The notes under the pieces are model-generated. The model searched no databases, was not told where the DNA came from, and worked only from the letters and a program-made list of their open reading frames with translations. The translations under genes and the position numbers were made by a program. Below are positions 31,315-40,851 of a stretch of DNA of 64,000 bases, piece by piece (position 1 is the stretch's first letter; the number at the start of each line of letters is the position of its first letter). The stretch covers positions 1 through 64,000 of the forward strand of contig SZXV01000013.1 of NCBI GenBank assembly GCA_005862225.1, in the 5' to 3' direction. Origin of the DNA: Chlorobium sp. Lineage in GTDB: Bacteria; Bacteroidota; Chlorobiia; Chlorobiales; Chlorobiaceae.

Positions 31315-31890
31315 TTATTGGGAAACTGACTTAACTTGTGAAAAATCAAGCTCTGTCGGCGTACCACGGCCAAAAAAGCTTATCATAACCTTTACCTTCA
31401 TCTTTTCGGTGCACACCTCATGAACGACACCAGTCAAAGAGCTGAAGGGACCATCAATGACTTTAACTGAATCACCGAGTTTGAACGGCGCCTCTACGAC
31501 AGCGCGATGCTCAATATCTCTCTCCGGCTCAAGAATTTTTTCTACCTCATCCGGCCTTAACGGGGTAGGAACATCATCAACACCAAGAAAACCAATAACA
31601 GAAGGAATGTCAAGAATCAGATTCCTTGTCTGTTTGTCAAGCACGGCTTCAATAAGCACATAACCCGGAAAAGCGTTCTTGGTTAAACTTCTTTTTTTGC
31701 CATTCTTCACCTCGACAAAACGCTCGTAAGGAACGTAAATCTGCAATATCTTCTCGGAAAGAGCACAGCGAAGAACCTCCGCATCGAGTGTCTCTTTTAC
31801 CTTGCGCTCATGGCCTGAATAAATCCTGAGTGCATACCAGCGTGCAACCGGAACACCCTGAACATCAACATCCTTTTTTTTTGCGCTCAT
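31315..31890 (-). CDS. nusG: Transcription antitermination protein NusG
   Basis: 191 aa from ATG 31890 (a TTG one codon upstream is in frame). The NGN domain begins ARWYALRIYSGHERKVKETL; the KOW motif is FKLGDSVKVIDGPFSSLTGV near residue 145. Couples RNA polymerase to the ribosome or Rho. Follows secE by 24 bp. Confidence 0.97.
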   Translation of the reverse strand: MSAKKKDVDVQGVPVARWYALRIYSGHERKVKETLDAEVLRCALSEKILQIYVPYERFVEVKNGKKRSLTKNAFPGYVLIEAVLDKQTRNLILDIPSVIGFLGVDDVPTPLRPDEVEKILEPERDIEHRAVVEAPFKLGDSVKVIDGPFSSLTGVVHEVCTEKMKVKVMISFFGRGTPTELDFSQVKSVSQ

Positions 31891-31914
31891 CAATTCAACC
31901 TTAACACTGTTATC

Positions 31915-32106
31915 TTACAATAACTTTCCCATTACAAAATTTATGACCCAATCAACAAGAAAGGTAAACAAGGCCAAAATACCCGACACAGTCAGCACAA
32001 CAACGGTCAAATCCTTGATTTCATCCTTGGACGGCCACATGACCTTCCTCATCTCACTGATTACATCACGATAATACTGCCCCGCTTTGCCGATATATTT
32101 ATTCAT
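31915..32106 (-). CDS. secE: Preprotein translocase subunit SecE
   Basis: 63 aa, the short single-span form. An amphipathic N-terminal helix with VISEMRKVMWPSKDEIKDL is followed by one membrane segment (VVLTVSGILALFTFLVDWVI). Part of the SecYEG channel. Lies between tRNA-Trp and nusG, its usual place. Confidence 0.95.
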   Translation of the reverse strand: MNKYIGKAGQYYRDVISEMRKVMWPSKDEIKDLTVVVLTVSGILALFTFLVDWVINFVMGKLL

Positions 32107-32152
32107 GAATAAAAAGTGCGGAATAAACTACAGTGAAAAATTGTTTCTGGTG

Positions 32153-32225
32153 CACGTCAGGAGGGAATCGAACCCCCAACCTGCGGTTTTGGAGACCGCT
32201 GCTCTACCAATTAAGCTACTGACGT
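32153..32225 (-). tRNA. trnW: tRNA-Trp (CCA)
   Basis: Cloverleaf on the minus strand: acceptor ACGTCAG/CTGACGT, anticodon stem GCGGT/ACCGC with loop CTCCAAA (anticodon CCA), T arm GGGGGTTCGATTCCCTC, discriminator G. CCA is not encoded. Confidence 0.95.
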
Positions 32226-32249
32226 ATCAATCAATACCTCCAAAACCTG

Positions 32250-32322
<73 letters not shown>

Positions 32323-32339
32323 CTGAAACAAAAAGACTG

Positions 32340-32421
32340 TGGGTAGGGGAGGATTCGAACCTCCGAAGACAGAGTCGACAGATTTACAGTCTGTTGCGTT
32401 TAACCACTTCGCTACCTACCC
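32340..32421 (-). tRNA. trnY: tRNA-Tyr (GTA)
   Basis: Acceptor GGGTAGG/CCTACCC, anticodon loop CTGTAAA (anticodon GTA), and the long variable arm expected for bacterial tRNA-Tyr. 82 nt, discriminator A. Confidence 0.95.
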
Positions 32422-32432
32422 GTTACATTTTG

Positions 32433-32505
32433 AGCTGGTGATGGGACTCGAACCCGCAACCTGCTGATTACAAATCAGCTGCTCTACCAATTGAGCTACA
32501 CCAGC
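32433..32505 (-). tRNA. trnT: tRNA-Thr (TGT)
   Basis: Acceptor GCTGGTG/CACCAGC, anticodon stem GCTGA/TCAGC with loop TTTGTAA (anticodon TGT), T loop TTCGAGT. First gene of the four-tRNA run. Confidence 0.95.
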
Positions 32506-32539
32506 AGCCCGCATTTACAACTCAAAAAACAGGGCTGGT

Positions 32540-32568
32540 AATATAATGAGAGCTTTTCAAAATACAAA
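32540..32568 (-). promoter_or_regulatory. Possible promoter of the tRNA-secE-nusG-rpl transcript
   Basis: On the minus strand TTTGTA (32563-32568) and TATATT (32540-32545) are 17 bp apart, about 35 bp before the first tRNA. The -35 is weak, so this is a tentative call. Confidence 0.35.
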
Positions 32569-32586
32569 GGAAAAAAGATTAATTCA

Positions 32587-33363
32587 TCAGTCATCTTTTA
32601 CAGCAGCAAAAAATCCTGCAAGCCGCACGACCGTTTTCCTCGAAACTGCTCGCTGGGAAAACGCCAGAACCTTGTCAATCAGCGTTGGAAATACCCAAAT
32701 ACGGTTTTTCTCCAACCCTTTCAGTGCCGCCTTGACAACCACATCAACTCCAGACATCGGCAGACGAAGGTTCGTTTTATTGTGGCCGGCCCGCTCAAAA
32801 AAGCCCGTATCAACAAAACCTGGACAAACAGCAAAAATCTTGACCCCCTTGCCTTTCAACTCTTCATAGAGCGCCTCACTGAGCGTCATCTCAAATGACT
32901 TTGTGGCCGAATAGAGACCCAGACCAGGCACACCCTGCAGGCCACCGATTGAGGCTATATTAATAATGGTTCCTTTTTTCCTCTCGACCATATCAGGCAA
33001 AAAGAGACGGGTAAGACGGGCCATTGCCATCATATTAACCATCATAATCTCTTCGAGCCGGGAAAGCGGGATTTCTTCGAAGTCGCCTGCATGAGACAAT
33101 CCAGCACAATTGACCAGAAAATCTACTGTTCCATGCAATGTATGGCAGAACTCATACACCCTGGCCGGACTGTCTGCATCACTGAGATCCTCAACACAGA
33201 TTTCAACTTCAACCCCCTTTTCCTTTCGAAGCTCTTGGGCCAAATCTTTCAATTTGTCACCTGAACGGGCCACAAGCACAAGATGATGACCCCTGCCGGC
33301 AAGTTCACGGGCAAAAGCAGCTCCTATACCCATGGATGCTCCGGTGATGAGGGTAAACATCAT
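32587..33363 (-). CDS. Short-chain dehydrogenase/reductase
   Basis: 258 aa. The Rossmann motif is TGASMGIGAAFARELA, the NAG-type motif is VNCAGLSHAG, and the catalytic Ser and YxxxK are in INIASIGG and YSATKSF. Substrate cannot be told from sequence. The start (ATGATG at 33363/33360) overlaps the ispG stop, so translation is probably coupled to ispG. Confidence 0.9.
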   Translation of the reverse strand: MMFTLITGASMGIGAAFARELAGRGHHLVLVARSGDKLKDLAQELRKEKGVEVEICVEDLSDADSPARVYEFCHTLHGTVDFLVNCAGLSHAGDFEEIPLSRLEEIMMVNMMAMARLTRLFLPDMVERKKGTIINIASIGGLQGVPGLGLYSATKSFEMTLSEALYEELKGKGVKIFAVCPGFVDTGFFERAGHNKTNLRLPMSGVDVVVKAALKGLEKNRIWVFPTLIDKVLAFSQRAVSRKTVVRLAGFFAAVKDD

Positions 33364-35411
33364 ACAGGATCAACCCATTTGCCCTGCTCTCTTATCAATG
33401 AAATCAGTCTCTCGACGGCATTCAGTTCTGTAATATTCTCTTCAACACACTCCTTTCCGACATACAGACTGATGCGATTTTTTCCCGCGCCGACATAACC
33501 AAAATCAGCATCCGCCATCTCGCCAGGGCCGTTAACAATACAACCCATAACGCCGATCTTCAGCCCCTTGAGGTGACCCATCCTCTGTTTGATTTCCGCA
33601 ACAGCCGTTTCCAGATCAAAGTATGTTCTCCCGCAACCCGGACAAGAGATAAATTCGGTTTTCGACATCCTGATTCTGGCGCCCTGCAGAATATTGAACG
33701 CCAGATGCACTTCATCATCCAGTGACAGGCTTGTCTGAAGCGAGAGCATATCACCGATACCGTCACAAAAAAGAGCTCCCGCTTGTATCGAACTTTTGAT
33801 GATCGTCTCAAGTCGGTCAGAAGCGTCTCCCCTGAAGCGGACAAGAAGTGGATAATCAAGCGAACGACTTTTAAACGCCTGCACAAGCCGTCGATAGACA
33901 AAAACAACATGATCGGATAACACTGAAAAGAGAAGTTGCTGCGTCTTCCGCTTGCTGAGCTTTTCGGCAAGATGAACAAGCACCCTTGCAGGAACGGAGT
34001 CGCCGGACTCTTCATGAAGAAAACATAACTCGACAACTGCGCGTCGGTCATTGTCGAGAAGCTGAAAAAAGTCGTTGTCAAACCGCTCCCCTTCAATAAT
34101 ATCAAACCGTACTTTCGAGACGGTATTGAGCAAACGGGAAAAGAGTGCGAAATCGCTTGTCGAGGCCACCACAAAATGAGCCATCTCCCCCAGCTTCTCC
34201 AGAAGTTCATCAAGCGCGTCAAGATCCTCCTCACTGTTGACACGAACCGAGACAAACTCTGAACGAATGGCATCCTGAGGCTTTTCTGGTGCAAGCCGTT
34301 TCACTATTTCTTCAAACACAGCATCCCGATCAGAGAGTAACGCACGCGCCTCAGTCTCAACCCTCGGCACAGCATCTCCTCCAATCGCCAATCCGGCAAG
34401 CATGAGCTGGCTGGAAACCCGGCGTTGATAACTGAACGGATTAAATGGTGGCTGTTCATCTGAAAAAGGGGTATTAATTGCCAGCTTGTTGCGACTCTCA
34501 ATGACGTGCCGCAGAGGAACATGACCCCGGTCACCGTTGACCAGATGAAAATCATTGTACTTTTTGACAAGAGCAAAACCAACAGGAACTTCGTTCACTG
34601 GATCTTCCGTCAATGAGACCCTTATAGTATCACCAAGTCCATCCTCAAGCAGCGCGCCAATACCCATGGCCGATTTGACACGACCTTCGTCACCATCTCC
34701 AGCTTCGGTGACACCAAGATGCAAAGGATAAGCATAAAGCAGCTCAGCATCAGCCTTTTGTACCAGAAGCCGGTATGACTGAATCATGACCCGGACATTG
34801 GAAGATTTCATCGAAAAAAGAATCTCATGATAGCCAACGTCTTCACAAAACCTTGCAAATTCAAGTGCGGCTTCAACCATACCTTCCGGAGAGTTCCCGT
34901 AACGGCTGACAATCCTGTCAGACAAAGAGCCATGATTTGTGCCGATTCGCATCGAAACGCCGTACTGGCGGGCTTTTTCTACCAAAGGGATAAATTCCTT
35001 GCGGACATGCTCAATTTCCTTCAGGTATTCCTCTTCGGTATACTCATTCGTTGAAAATTTTTGACTGGTCGCATAGTTCCCTGGATTGATGCGAATATTT
35101 TCAACAAATTCAACCGCCTTGAGTGCGGCACGAGCTGAAAAATGGATATCCGCAACCAGTGGAGTATCAATGTTGTCACGGCGAAGCTGCTCCCTGATAT
35201 TGCCAAGATTTTCGGCATCTTTCTCGGTCGGCACAGTCAGCCGGATAATTTCACAGCCTGCTTCATACAACCGTCTGCACTGCTCAACCGTTGCAGCGGT
35301 ATCCATGGTATGGGTATTGGTCATGGACTCAACCCTGATCGGCTGATACCCCCCCAGAGCGATGGTTCCAAAAGCGACTTCACGGGTAACACGGCGACGA
35401 TACTGATACAT
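33360..35411 (-). CDS. ispG: (E)-4-hydroxy-3-methylbut-2-enyl-diphosphate synthase, long form
   Basis: 683 aa. Converts MEcPP to HMBPP in the non-mevalonate isoprenoid pathway with a [4Fe-4S] cluster. The TIM-barrel start is RRVTREVAFGTIALGGYQP...ESMTNTHTMDT. The reductase-like end holds the cluster ligands in SCPGCGRTYFDLE and GCIVNGPGEMADADFGYVG. At about 683 aa it is much longer than E. coli IspG (372) because of a middle insert, the type seen in Chlorobi, chlamydiae and plants. The frame is open 20 codons upstream to 35471, but that part overlaps the previous gene, so ATG 35411 is preferred. Confidence 0.95.
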   Translation of the reverse strand: MYQYRRRVTREVAFGTIALGGYQPIRVESMTNTHTMDTAATVEQCRRLYEAGCEIIRLTVPTEKDAENLGNIREQLRRDNIDTPLVADIHFSARAALKAVEFVENIRINPGNYATSQKFSTNEYTEEEYLKEIEHVRKEFIPLVEKARQYGVSMRIGTNHGSLSDRIVSRYGNSPEGMVEAALEFARFCEDVGYHEILFSMKSSNVRVMIQSYRLLVQKADAELLYAYPLHLGVTEAGDGDEGRVKSAMGIGALLEDGLGDTIRVSLTEDPVNEVPVGFALVKKYNDFHLVNGDRGHVPLRHVIESRNKLAINTPFSDEQPPFNPFSYQRRVSSQLMLAGLAIGGDAVPRVETEARALLSDRDAVFEEIVKRLAPEKPQDAIRSEFVSVRVNSEEDLDALDELLEKLGEMAHFVVASTSDFALFSRLLNTVSKVRFDIIEGERFDNDFFQLLDNDRRAVVELCFLHEESGDSVPARVLVHLAEKLSKRKTQQLLFSVLSDHVVFVYRRLVQAFKSRSLDYPLLVRFRGDASDRLETIIKSSIQAGALFCDGIGDMLSLQTSLSLDDEVHLAFNILQGARIRMSKTEFISCPGCGRTYFDLETAVAEIKQRMGHLKGLKIGVMGCIVNGPGEMADADFGYVGAGKNRISLYVGKECVEENITELNAVERLISLIREQGKWVDPV

Positions 35412-35439
35412 TGGTTTGCCTAAGGGTTGAATAATAAAT

Positions 35440-35760
35440 TTATTTCTCTCTGATGATAAAAAGGGTTTCATCAGGTTTGCGGAAATTATACCTCTCCCGA
35501 GCCGCTTTTTCTATGCTGTCAGGATCTTTGGCATGCCTGATACGCAATTCGTTTTCTATAATCTTTTGTTGCTCGGTTTTCTGTCTTTCAAGAAGCATCC
35601 TGTGTTCAACTTCCATGCGAATTCTTTTCACAATACCGTAATCATCGAAAAAAAACCAGACAATGAAATAAAGAAGAAAAGCCCAAAAAAGAATTTTTTT
35701 AGGGTGCGAACGACTATAATGCCAAATGGTATTGAATAACTTTTTCACGCCTTTAAACAC
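35440..35760 (-). CDS. DivIC/FtsB-like septum formation protein
   Basis: 106 aa from GTG 35760 (AGG 9 nt upstream). The frame is open further, but that part would cross the enolase terminator. A basic N terminus precedes one membrane span (ILFWAFLLYFIVWFFF) and a charged coiled coil (HRMLLERQKTEQQKIIENEL). The end RERYNFRKPDETLFII matches the FtsB/DivIC pattern. Likely part of the FtsQLB-type divisome complex. It lies between eno and ispG on the same strand. Confidence 0.8.
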   Translation of the reverse strand: MFKGVKKLFNTIWHYSRSHPKKILFWAFLLYFIVWFFFDDYGIVKRIRMEVEHRMLLERQKTEQQKIIENELRIRHAKDPDSIEKAARERYNFRKPDETLFIIREK

Positions 35761-35809
35761 TTTTATTTGCCTGGTCGTGCTGGAATCGCTGCAGGGGTGA
35801 AACGCACAA

Positions 35810-35838
35810 AGAACCCTTGCCATTCAGACAAGGGTTCT
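35810..35838 (-). terminator. Terminator after eno
   Basis: A 10-bp stem AGAACCCTTG/CAAGGGTTCT with a 9-nt loop lies 16 bp past the enolase stop. Only TTT follows on the minus strand, so leakage into the next gene is likely. Confidence 0.65.
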
Positions 35839-35853
35839 CTGCAAAGCTTCTGA

Positions 35854-37179
<1,326 letters not shown>

Positions 37180-37378
37180 TTATGGTTGTTACATGTTTTT
37201 TATGCGCAAAGGAGTATCCCAGATGATTTCTCATGAATATGAGTTGAAAATATATCTTTTTTTCCTGACCTTTTCATTGTTGTCACAGCAGCAAATAAGG
37301 CTTTTTTTGTTTATTATTTGTGATGCTGTTTTCTTAAACGCCTGCTATTTTGTTATCAGTCAAAAAAGGAGCCCCGCC

Positions 37379-39451
37379 ATGCAAGCCGTACAACCGGATC
37401 AATTGCGAAACATTGTCATAACAGGTCATGCCGGAAGCGGCAAAACCATACTTGCTGAATCTCTTGCCCTGACGATGGGTGTCATCAACCGACTCGGCAG
37501 TATTGAAGAGGGTAACACCCTTTCCGACTACTCCGCTGATGAAATTGAAAGGAAACACAGCCTGAACACCAGCCTTATCAACGGCTTCTGGAATGAGCGT
37601 AAAATCAATATTATCGATACACCCGGCCTGCTGGACTTTCACGGAGATGTAAAATCCGCCATGAGAGTTGCTGATACAGTACTGATTACCGTCAATGCGG
37701 CATCTGGTGTTGAGGTGGGCACAGATACAATATGGGAGTATACCAAGGAGTATTACAAGCCCACTATGTTTATTATGACAAAGCTGGATGCAGACCGCTC
37801 CAGCTTTAACAATACCATACAGGCGCTTCAGGATCATTTCGGTCATCTTGTTACACCAATACAGTTTCCTGGTGATGAAGGACTCGGGCACCATACCCTC
37901 ATCGATGTTCTGCTGATGAAGCAGCTTGAGTTCAACCCCGACAAACCCGGCGGCGCCATTATTTCAGACATTCCGGATCTCTACCTGAAACGTGCGGAGG
38001 ATCTCCATCAGCAGCTTGTTGAAGCTGTTGCCGAGACTGATGAAGCGCTGATGAACAAATTTTTTGAAGAAGGTAATCTGACAGAAGAGGAGCTGAGAAT
38101 GGGAATCAAGTCAGCCCTGGTTACCAGAACTTTTTTCCCTGTTTTCTGCACCTCCCCGCTTCACCTGATCGGCACAGAACGGCTGTTGAACGCCATCGTC
38201 AATCTCTGCCCGTCACCGATTGAACGTGGCCCGGAACATGCCCTCTGTACGGTCGATGAAACCAAAAGTCTGATCCAGCCAAATCCTGACGGACCAACGA
38301 TTGCCTTTATCTTCAAAACAATGTCCGAGCCACGCGTCGGAGAAATCTCCTATATCAGGGTTTATTCAGGCCATATCGAAACCGGGCACGAACTGATTGA
38401 TGTGCAGACCGGGCAACTCGAAAAGCTTGGACAGGTCTACACCATCCTTGGCCAAAAGAAAAATCCTGTTGAAAAGTTGCTGGCCGGAGATATCGGCATG
38501 GTGGTCAAGCTGAAAGATGCTCATACCAACGACACTCTTGCCGACAAAGGGACAAGTTGCCGGATCAGCCCGATTATTTTCCCCGTCCCTGTTCTCTCCA
38601 CGGCGATCGTGCCCATTACACAGGGCGACGAAGAGAAAATCTCTGCCGGCCTGCATCATCTGCATGAAGAAGACCCAAGCTTTGCCATTGAACACGATGT
38701 CGAGTTTAACCAGACCATCCTCAAAACCCTTGGTGAGACTCACCTTGATACCATCATCAGCCGACTGCAGGTAAAATTCAATGTCAAGGTTGATATCGCT
38801 CCAATTAAAATACCTTACCGCGAAACCATCCGGATAGCATCTTCGGCACAGGGAAAGTACAAAAAACAGTCCGGAGGGAAGGGTCAATATGGAGATGTCT
38901 GGGTAAGGCTTGAACCTATGGCACGTGATACCGGATTTGAGTTTGCCAGCGAGGTCGTCGGTGGCGTTGTCCCCACAAGATACCTGCCCGCTGTTGAAAA
39001 GGGAGTCAGAGAAACTATTACCAATGGAATCCTTGCAGGTTACCCGATTGTTGATCTTAAAGTCGTTGCTTATGACGGATCGTTTCACCCCGTAGACAGC
39101 TCAGAATTTGCCTTTAAAATAGCCGGAAGCATGGCATTAAAGAACGCCTTCGAAAAAGCAAGACCATTTTTGCTGGAACCTGTTTACGCACTGGATGTTT
39201 ACGCACCAGAGCAGTATACCGGAGAAATCGTTGGTGATATTTCAAGTAAACGCGGCAAAATTCTTGGCATGGAATCCGACGTCAAGATGCAGATCATACA
39301 CGCCCTGATTCCACAGGCTGCGCTCACCACATTCCATCACGCATTGACAAGACTGACCCAGAGCAGAGCCCGGTACTCCTACCGTTTCAATCACTACGAA
39401 GAGGCACCGCCCGATATCGCACAGCAGATCATTGCTGAAAAGAATACTTGA
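37379..39451 (+). CDS. EF-G-like translational GTPase (EF-G paralogue)
   Basis: 690 aa from ATG 37379, supported by AAGGA 9 nt upstream; the open frame further 5' is non-coding. The G domain has GHAGSGKTILAESL (P-loop), DTPGLLDFHG (G3) and MTKLDADRSS (G4). The later EF-G domains are recognisable (GGKGQYGDVWVRLEP; SKRGKILGMESDVKMQ). Sequence is closer to the EF-G-like/EF-G-2 group than to canonical FusA; no ribosomal-protein genes of the str operon are nearby. Its specific task (recycling or another) is not clear. Confidence 0.88.
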   Translation: MQAVQPDQLRNIVITGHAGSGKTILAESLALTMGVINRLGSIEEGNTLSDYSADEIERKHSLNTSLINGFWNERKINIIDTPGLLDFHGDVKSAMRVADTVLITVNAASGVEVGTDTIWEYTKEYYKPTMFIMTKLDADRSSFNNTIQALQDHFGHLVTPIQFPGDEGLGHHTLIDVLLMKQLEFNPDKPGGAIISDIPDLYLKRAEDLHQQLVEAVAETDEALMNKFFEEGNLTEEELRMGIKSALVTRTFFPVFCTSPLHLIGTERLLNAIVNLCPSPIERGPEHALCTVDETKSLIQPNPDGPTIAFIFKTMSEPRVGEISYIRVYSGHIETGHELIDVQTGQLEKLGQVYTILGQKKNPVEKLLAGDIGMVVKLKDAHTNDTLADKGTSCRISPIIFPVPVLSTAIVPITQGDEEKISAGLHHLHEEDPSFAIEHDVEFNQTILKTLGETHLDTIISRLQVKFNVKVDIAPIKIPYRETIRIASSAQGKYKKQSGGKGQYGDVWVRLEPMARDTGFEFASEVVGGVVPTRYLPAVEKGVRETITNGILAGYPIVDLKVVAYDGSFHPVDSSEFAFKIAGSMALKNAFEKARPFLLEPVYALDVYAPEQYTGEIVGDISSKRGKILGMESDVKMQIIHALIPQAALTTFHHALTRLTQSRARYSYRFNHYEEAPPDIAQQIIAEKNT

Positions 39452-39470
39452 CAACGTCAGAATCTGCTAT

Positions 39471-39498
39471 GAAAAACCCCTTGGAAAAGGGGTTTTTC
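39471..39498. terminator. Bidirectional terminator after the EF-G-like gene
   Basis: A perfect 12-bp inverted repeat GAAAAACCCCTT/AAGGGGTTTTTC with loop GGAA lies 19 bp past the stop and before the convergent glycosyltransferase gene. Confidence 0.9.
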
Positions 39499-39523
39499 AT
39501 GTTTATGCACCACCCCTGCTTCC

Positions 39524-40312
39524 CTAAAGAAAGCCAAAAAGCGACTTTATTTTAAGCCACCATACCATCCAGATTGCCTCACGAATATTCTTTTTGCTCA
39601 TTTTCGATTTTCCAACCGAACGATCGACAAAAACAATTGGAATCTCCCTGACAGCAAACCCCTTTTTCCAGACCCTGAAGTTCATCTCAATCTGAAATGA
39701 ATAGCCCTGGGAGTTTATCCGGTCAAGATCAAGCGACCGCAACACCTCTGCGCTGAAACATTTAAAGCCGCTTGTCGGATCAGCGACCGGCATTCCAGTA
39801 ATCATGCGGGTATACACACTTGCCATTTTTGAAAGAACCAGCCTCCCGAGCGGCCAATTGACGACATTGACGGTATTATTCATATAGCGTGATCCAATCA
39901 CCAGATGAGCATCGCCTTGAGCATCCAGAAAGCCTTGTATCACAGCAGGATCATGCGAATAATCAGCATCCATCTCAACGATATATCGATAACCCTTCAG
40001 CAAGGCGTATTTAAAACCGGCAATGTAAGCGGTGCCCAGCCCTAACTTGCGTTCCCGTGTCATCAACTGAAGCCCTCTCGTCCTACCCAGCATTGAGCGG
40101 ACAATATCAGCCGTCCCATCTGGAGAGTTATCGTCAATAACAAGAAGATCAACCGTACTTGGATAACGTGTTGCAAGTTCGCCCAGCAGCCTGCCGATAT
40201 TATCAGCCTCGTTGTAGGTTGGAATAATGACAAGAGTCTGATCCGTAAAAACTTGCTCACCGAAGCTCTTGACGTCAGATTGTTCAGGGATAATTTGGGT
40301 TTGTTGCAACAT
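39524..40312 (-). CDS. Polyprenol-phosphate mannosyl/glucosyltransferase (DPM1-like GT2)
   Basis: 262 aa. GT-A fold with LVIIPTYNEADNIGRLLGEL, VIDDNSPDGTADIV and MDADYSHDP, the DxD-type donor site. GTAYIAGFKYAL and ADPTSGFKCF are typical of dolichyl/polyprenol-phosphate mannose synthases. It lacks the C-terminal membrane domain of longer forms. It should load a sugar on polyprenyl phosphate for envelope glycosylation; sugar identity is not determined. Confidence 0.88.
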   Translation of the reverse strand: MLQQTQIIPEQSDVKSFGEQVFTDQTLVIIPTYNEADNIGRLLGELATRYPSTVDLLVIDDNSPDGTADIVRSMLGRTRGLQLMTRERKLGLGTAYIAGFKYALLKGYRYIVEMDADYSHDPAVIQGFLDAQGDAHLVIGSRYMNNTVNVVNWPLGRLVLSKMASVYTRMITGMPVADPTSGFKCFSAEVLRSLDLDRINSQGYSFQIEMNFRVWKKGFAVREIPIVFVDRSVGKSKMSKKNIREAIWMVWWLKIKSLFGFL

Positions 40313-40317
40313 GAAGG

Positions 40318-40671
40318 TTAATAATCATTCAAAATCGGAACAGGGCGGGTTGCGCCTTTACACGTCTGGAACCGGTTTGATACTGCCGTATATGACCGGT
40401 CCCGGATCATCAGGATATCTGGCTCACTTCGGTTTTTCCCATTTGATCTGATTGGAAGTTTTGCCCGATGCTGGAAGTTTAACCTGAGTTGAAAGCTTGC
40501 TGTATAAAGTGCCATACATTCCGTCGTCGAAATTCCGAGATTCCGTGCAAGACGTGCTATCTCGAAAGGGTTAACCTGAATTTTTTTTGATCGACAGCAA
40601 TGCAAGCAGCATCTGCATGAAAAACTGAACGATGCCTGACTGTCAAGCTGTGTACGGCGTAATGGTATCAT
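40318..40671 (-). pseudogene. Truncated YkgJ-type cysteine-cluster protein
   Basis: The first 55 residues fit the YkgJ/CxxCxxCC family (FSCRCCLHCC, then VNPFEIARLARNLGIST). In intact members a second cysteine segment (CxFL...C.IY..RP..CR) follows. Here residues 60-117 have only one further Cys and no such pattern, and I found no continuation in other frames. Probably a decayed gene. It ends 6 bp before the glycosyltransferase start. Confidence 0.55.
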
Positions 40672-40851
40672 GCTGATTCTTCCGTCTCATGATAGTGACG
40701 TGCGCCCAATTAGATTGTGAAGAATGATACAGCATTTTTTCTGATCTTGCACAAGAAATTTTGGCCAGCATGGATTGAGACCTTGGCAACGCCGTACTTT
40801 TACTAAAGCCATTCACCGCGATTTATCTATAAATTATTTCTGATATTGCGA

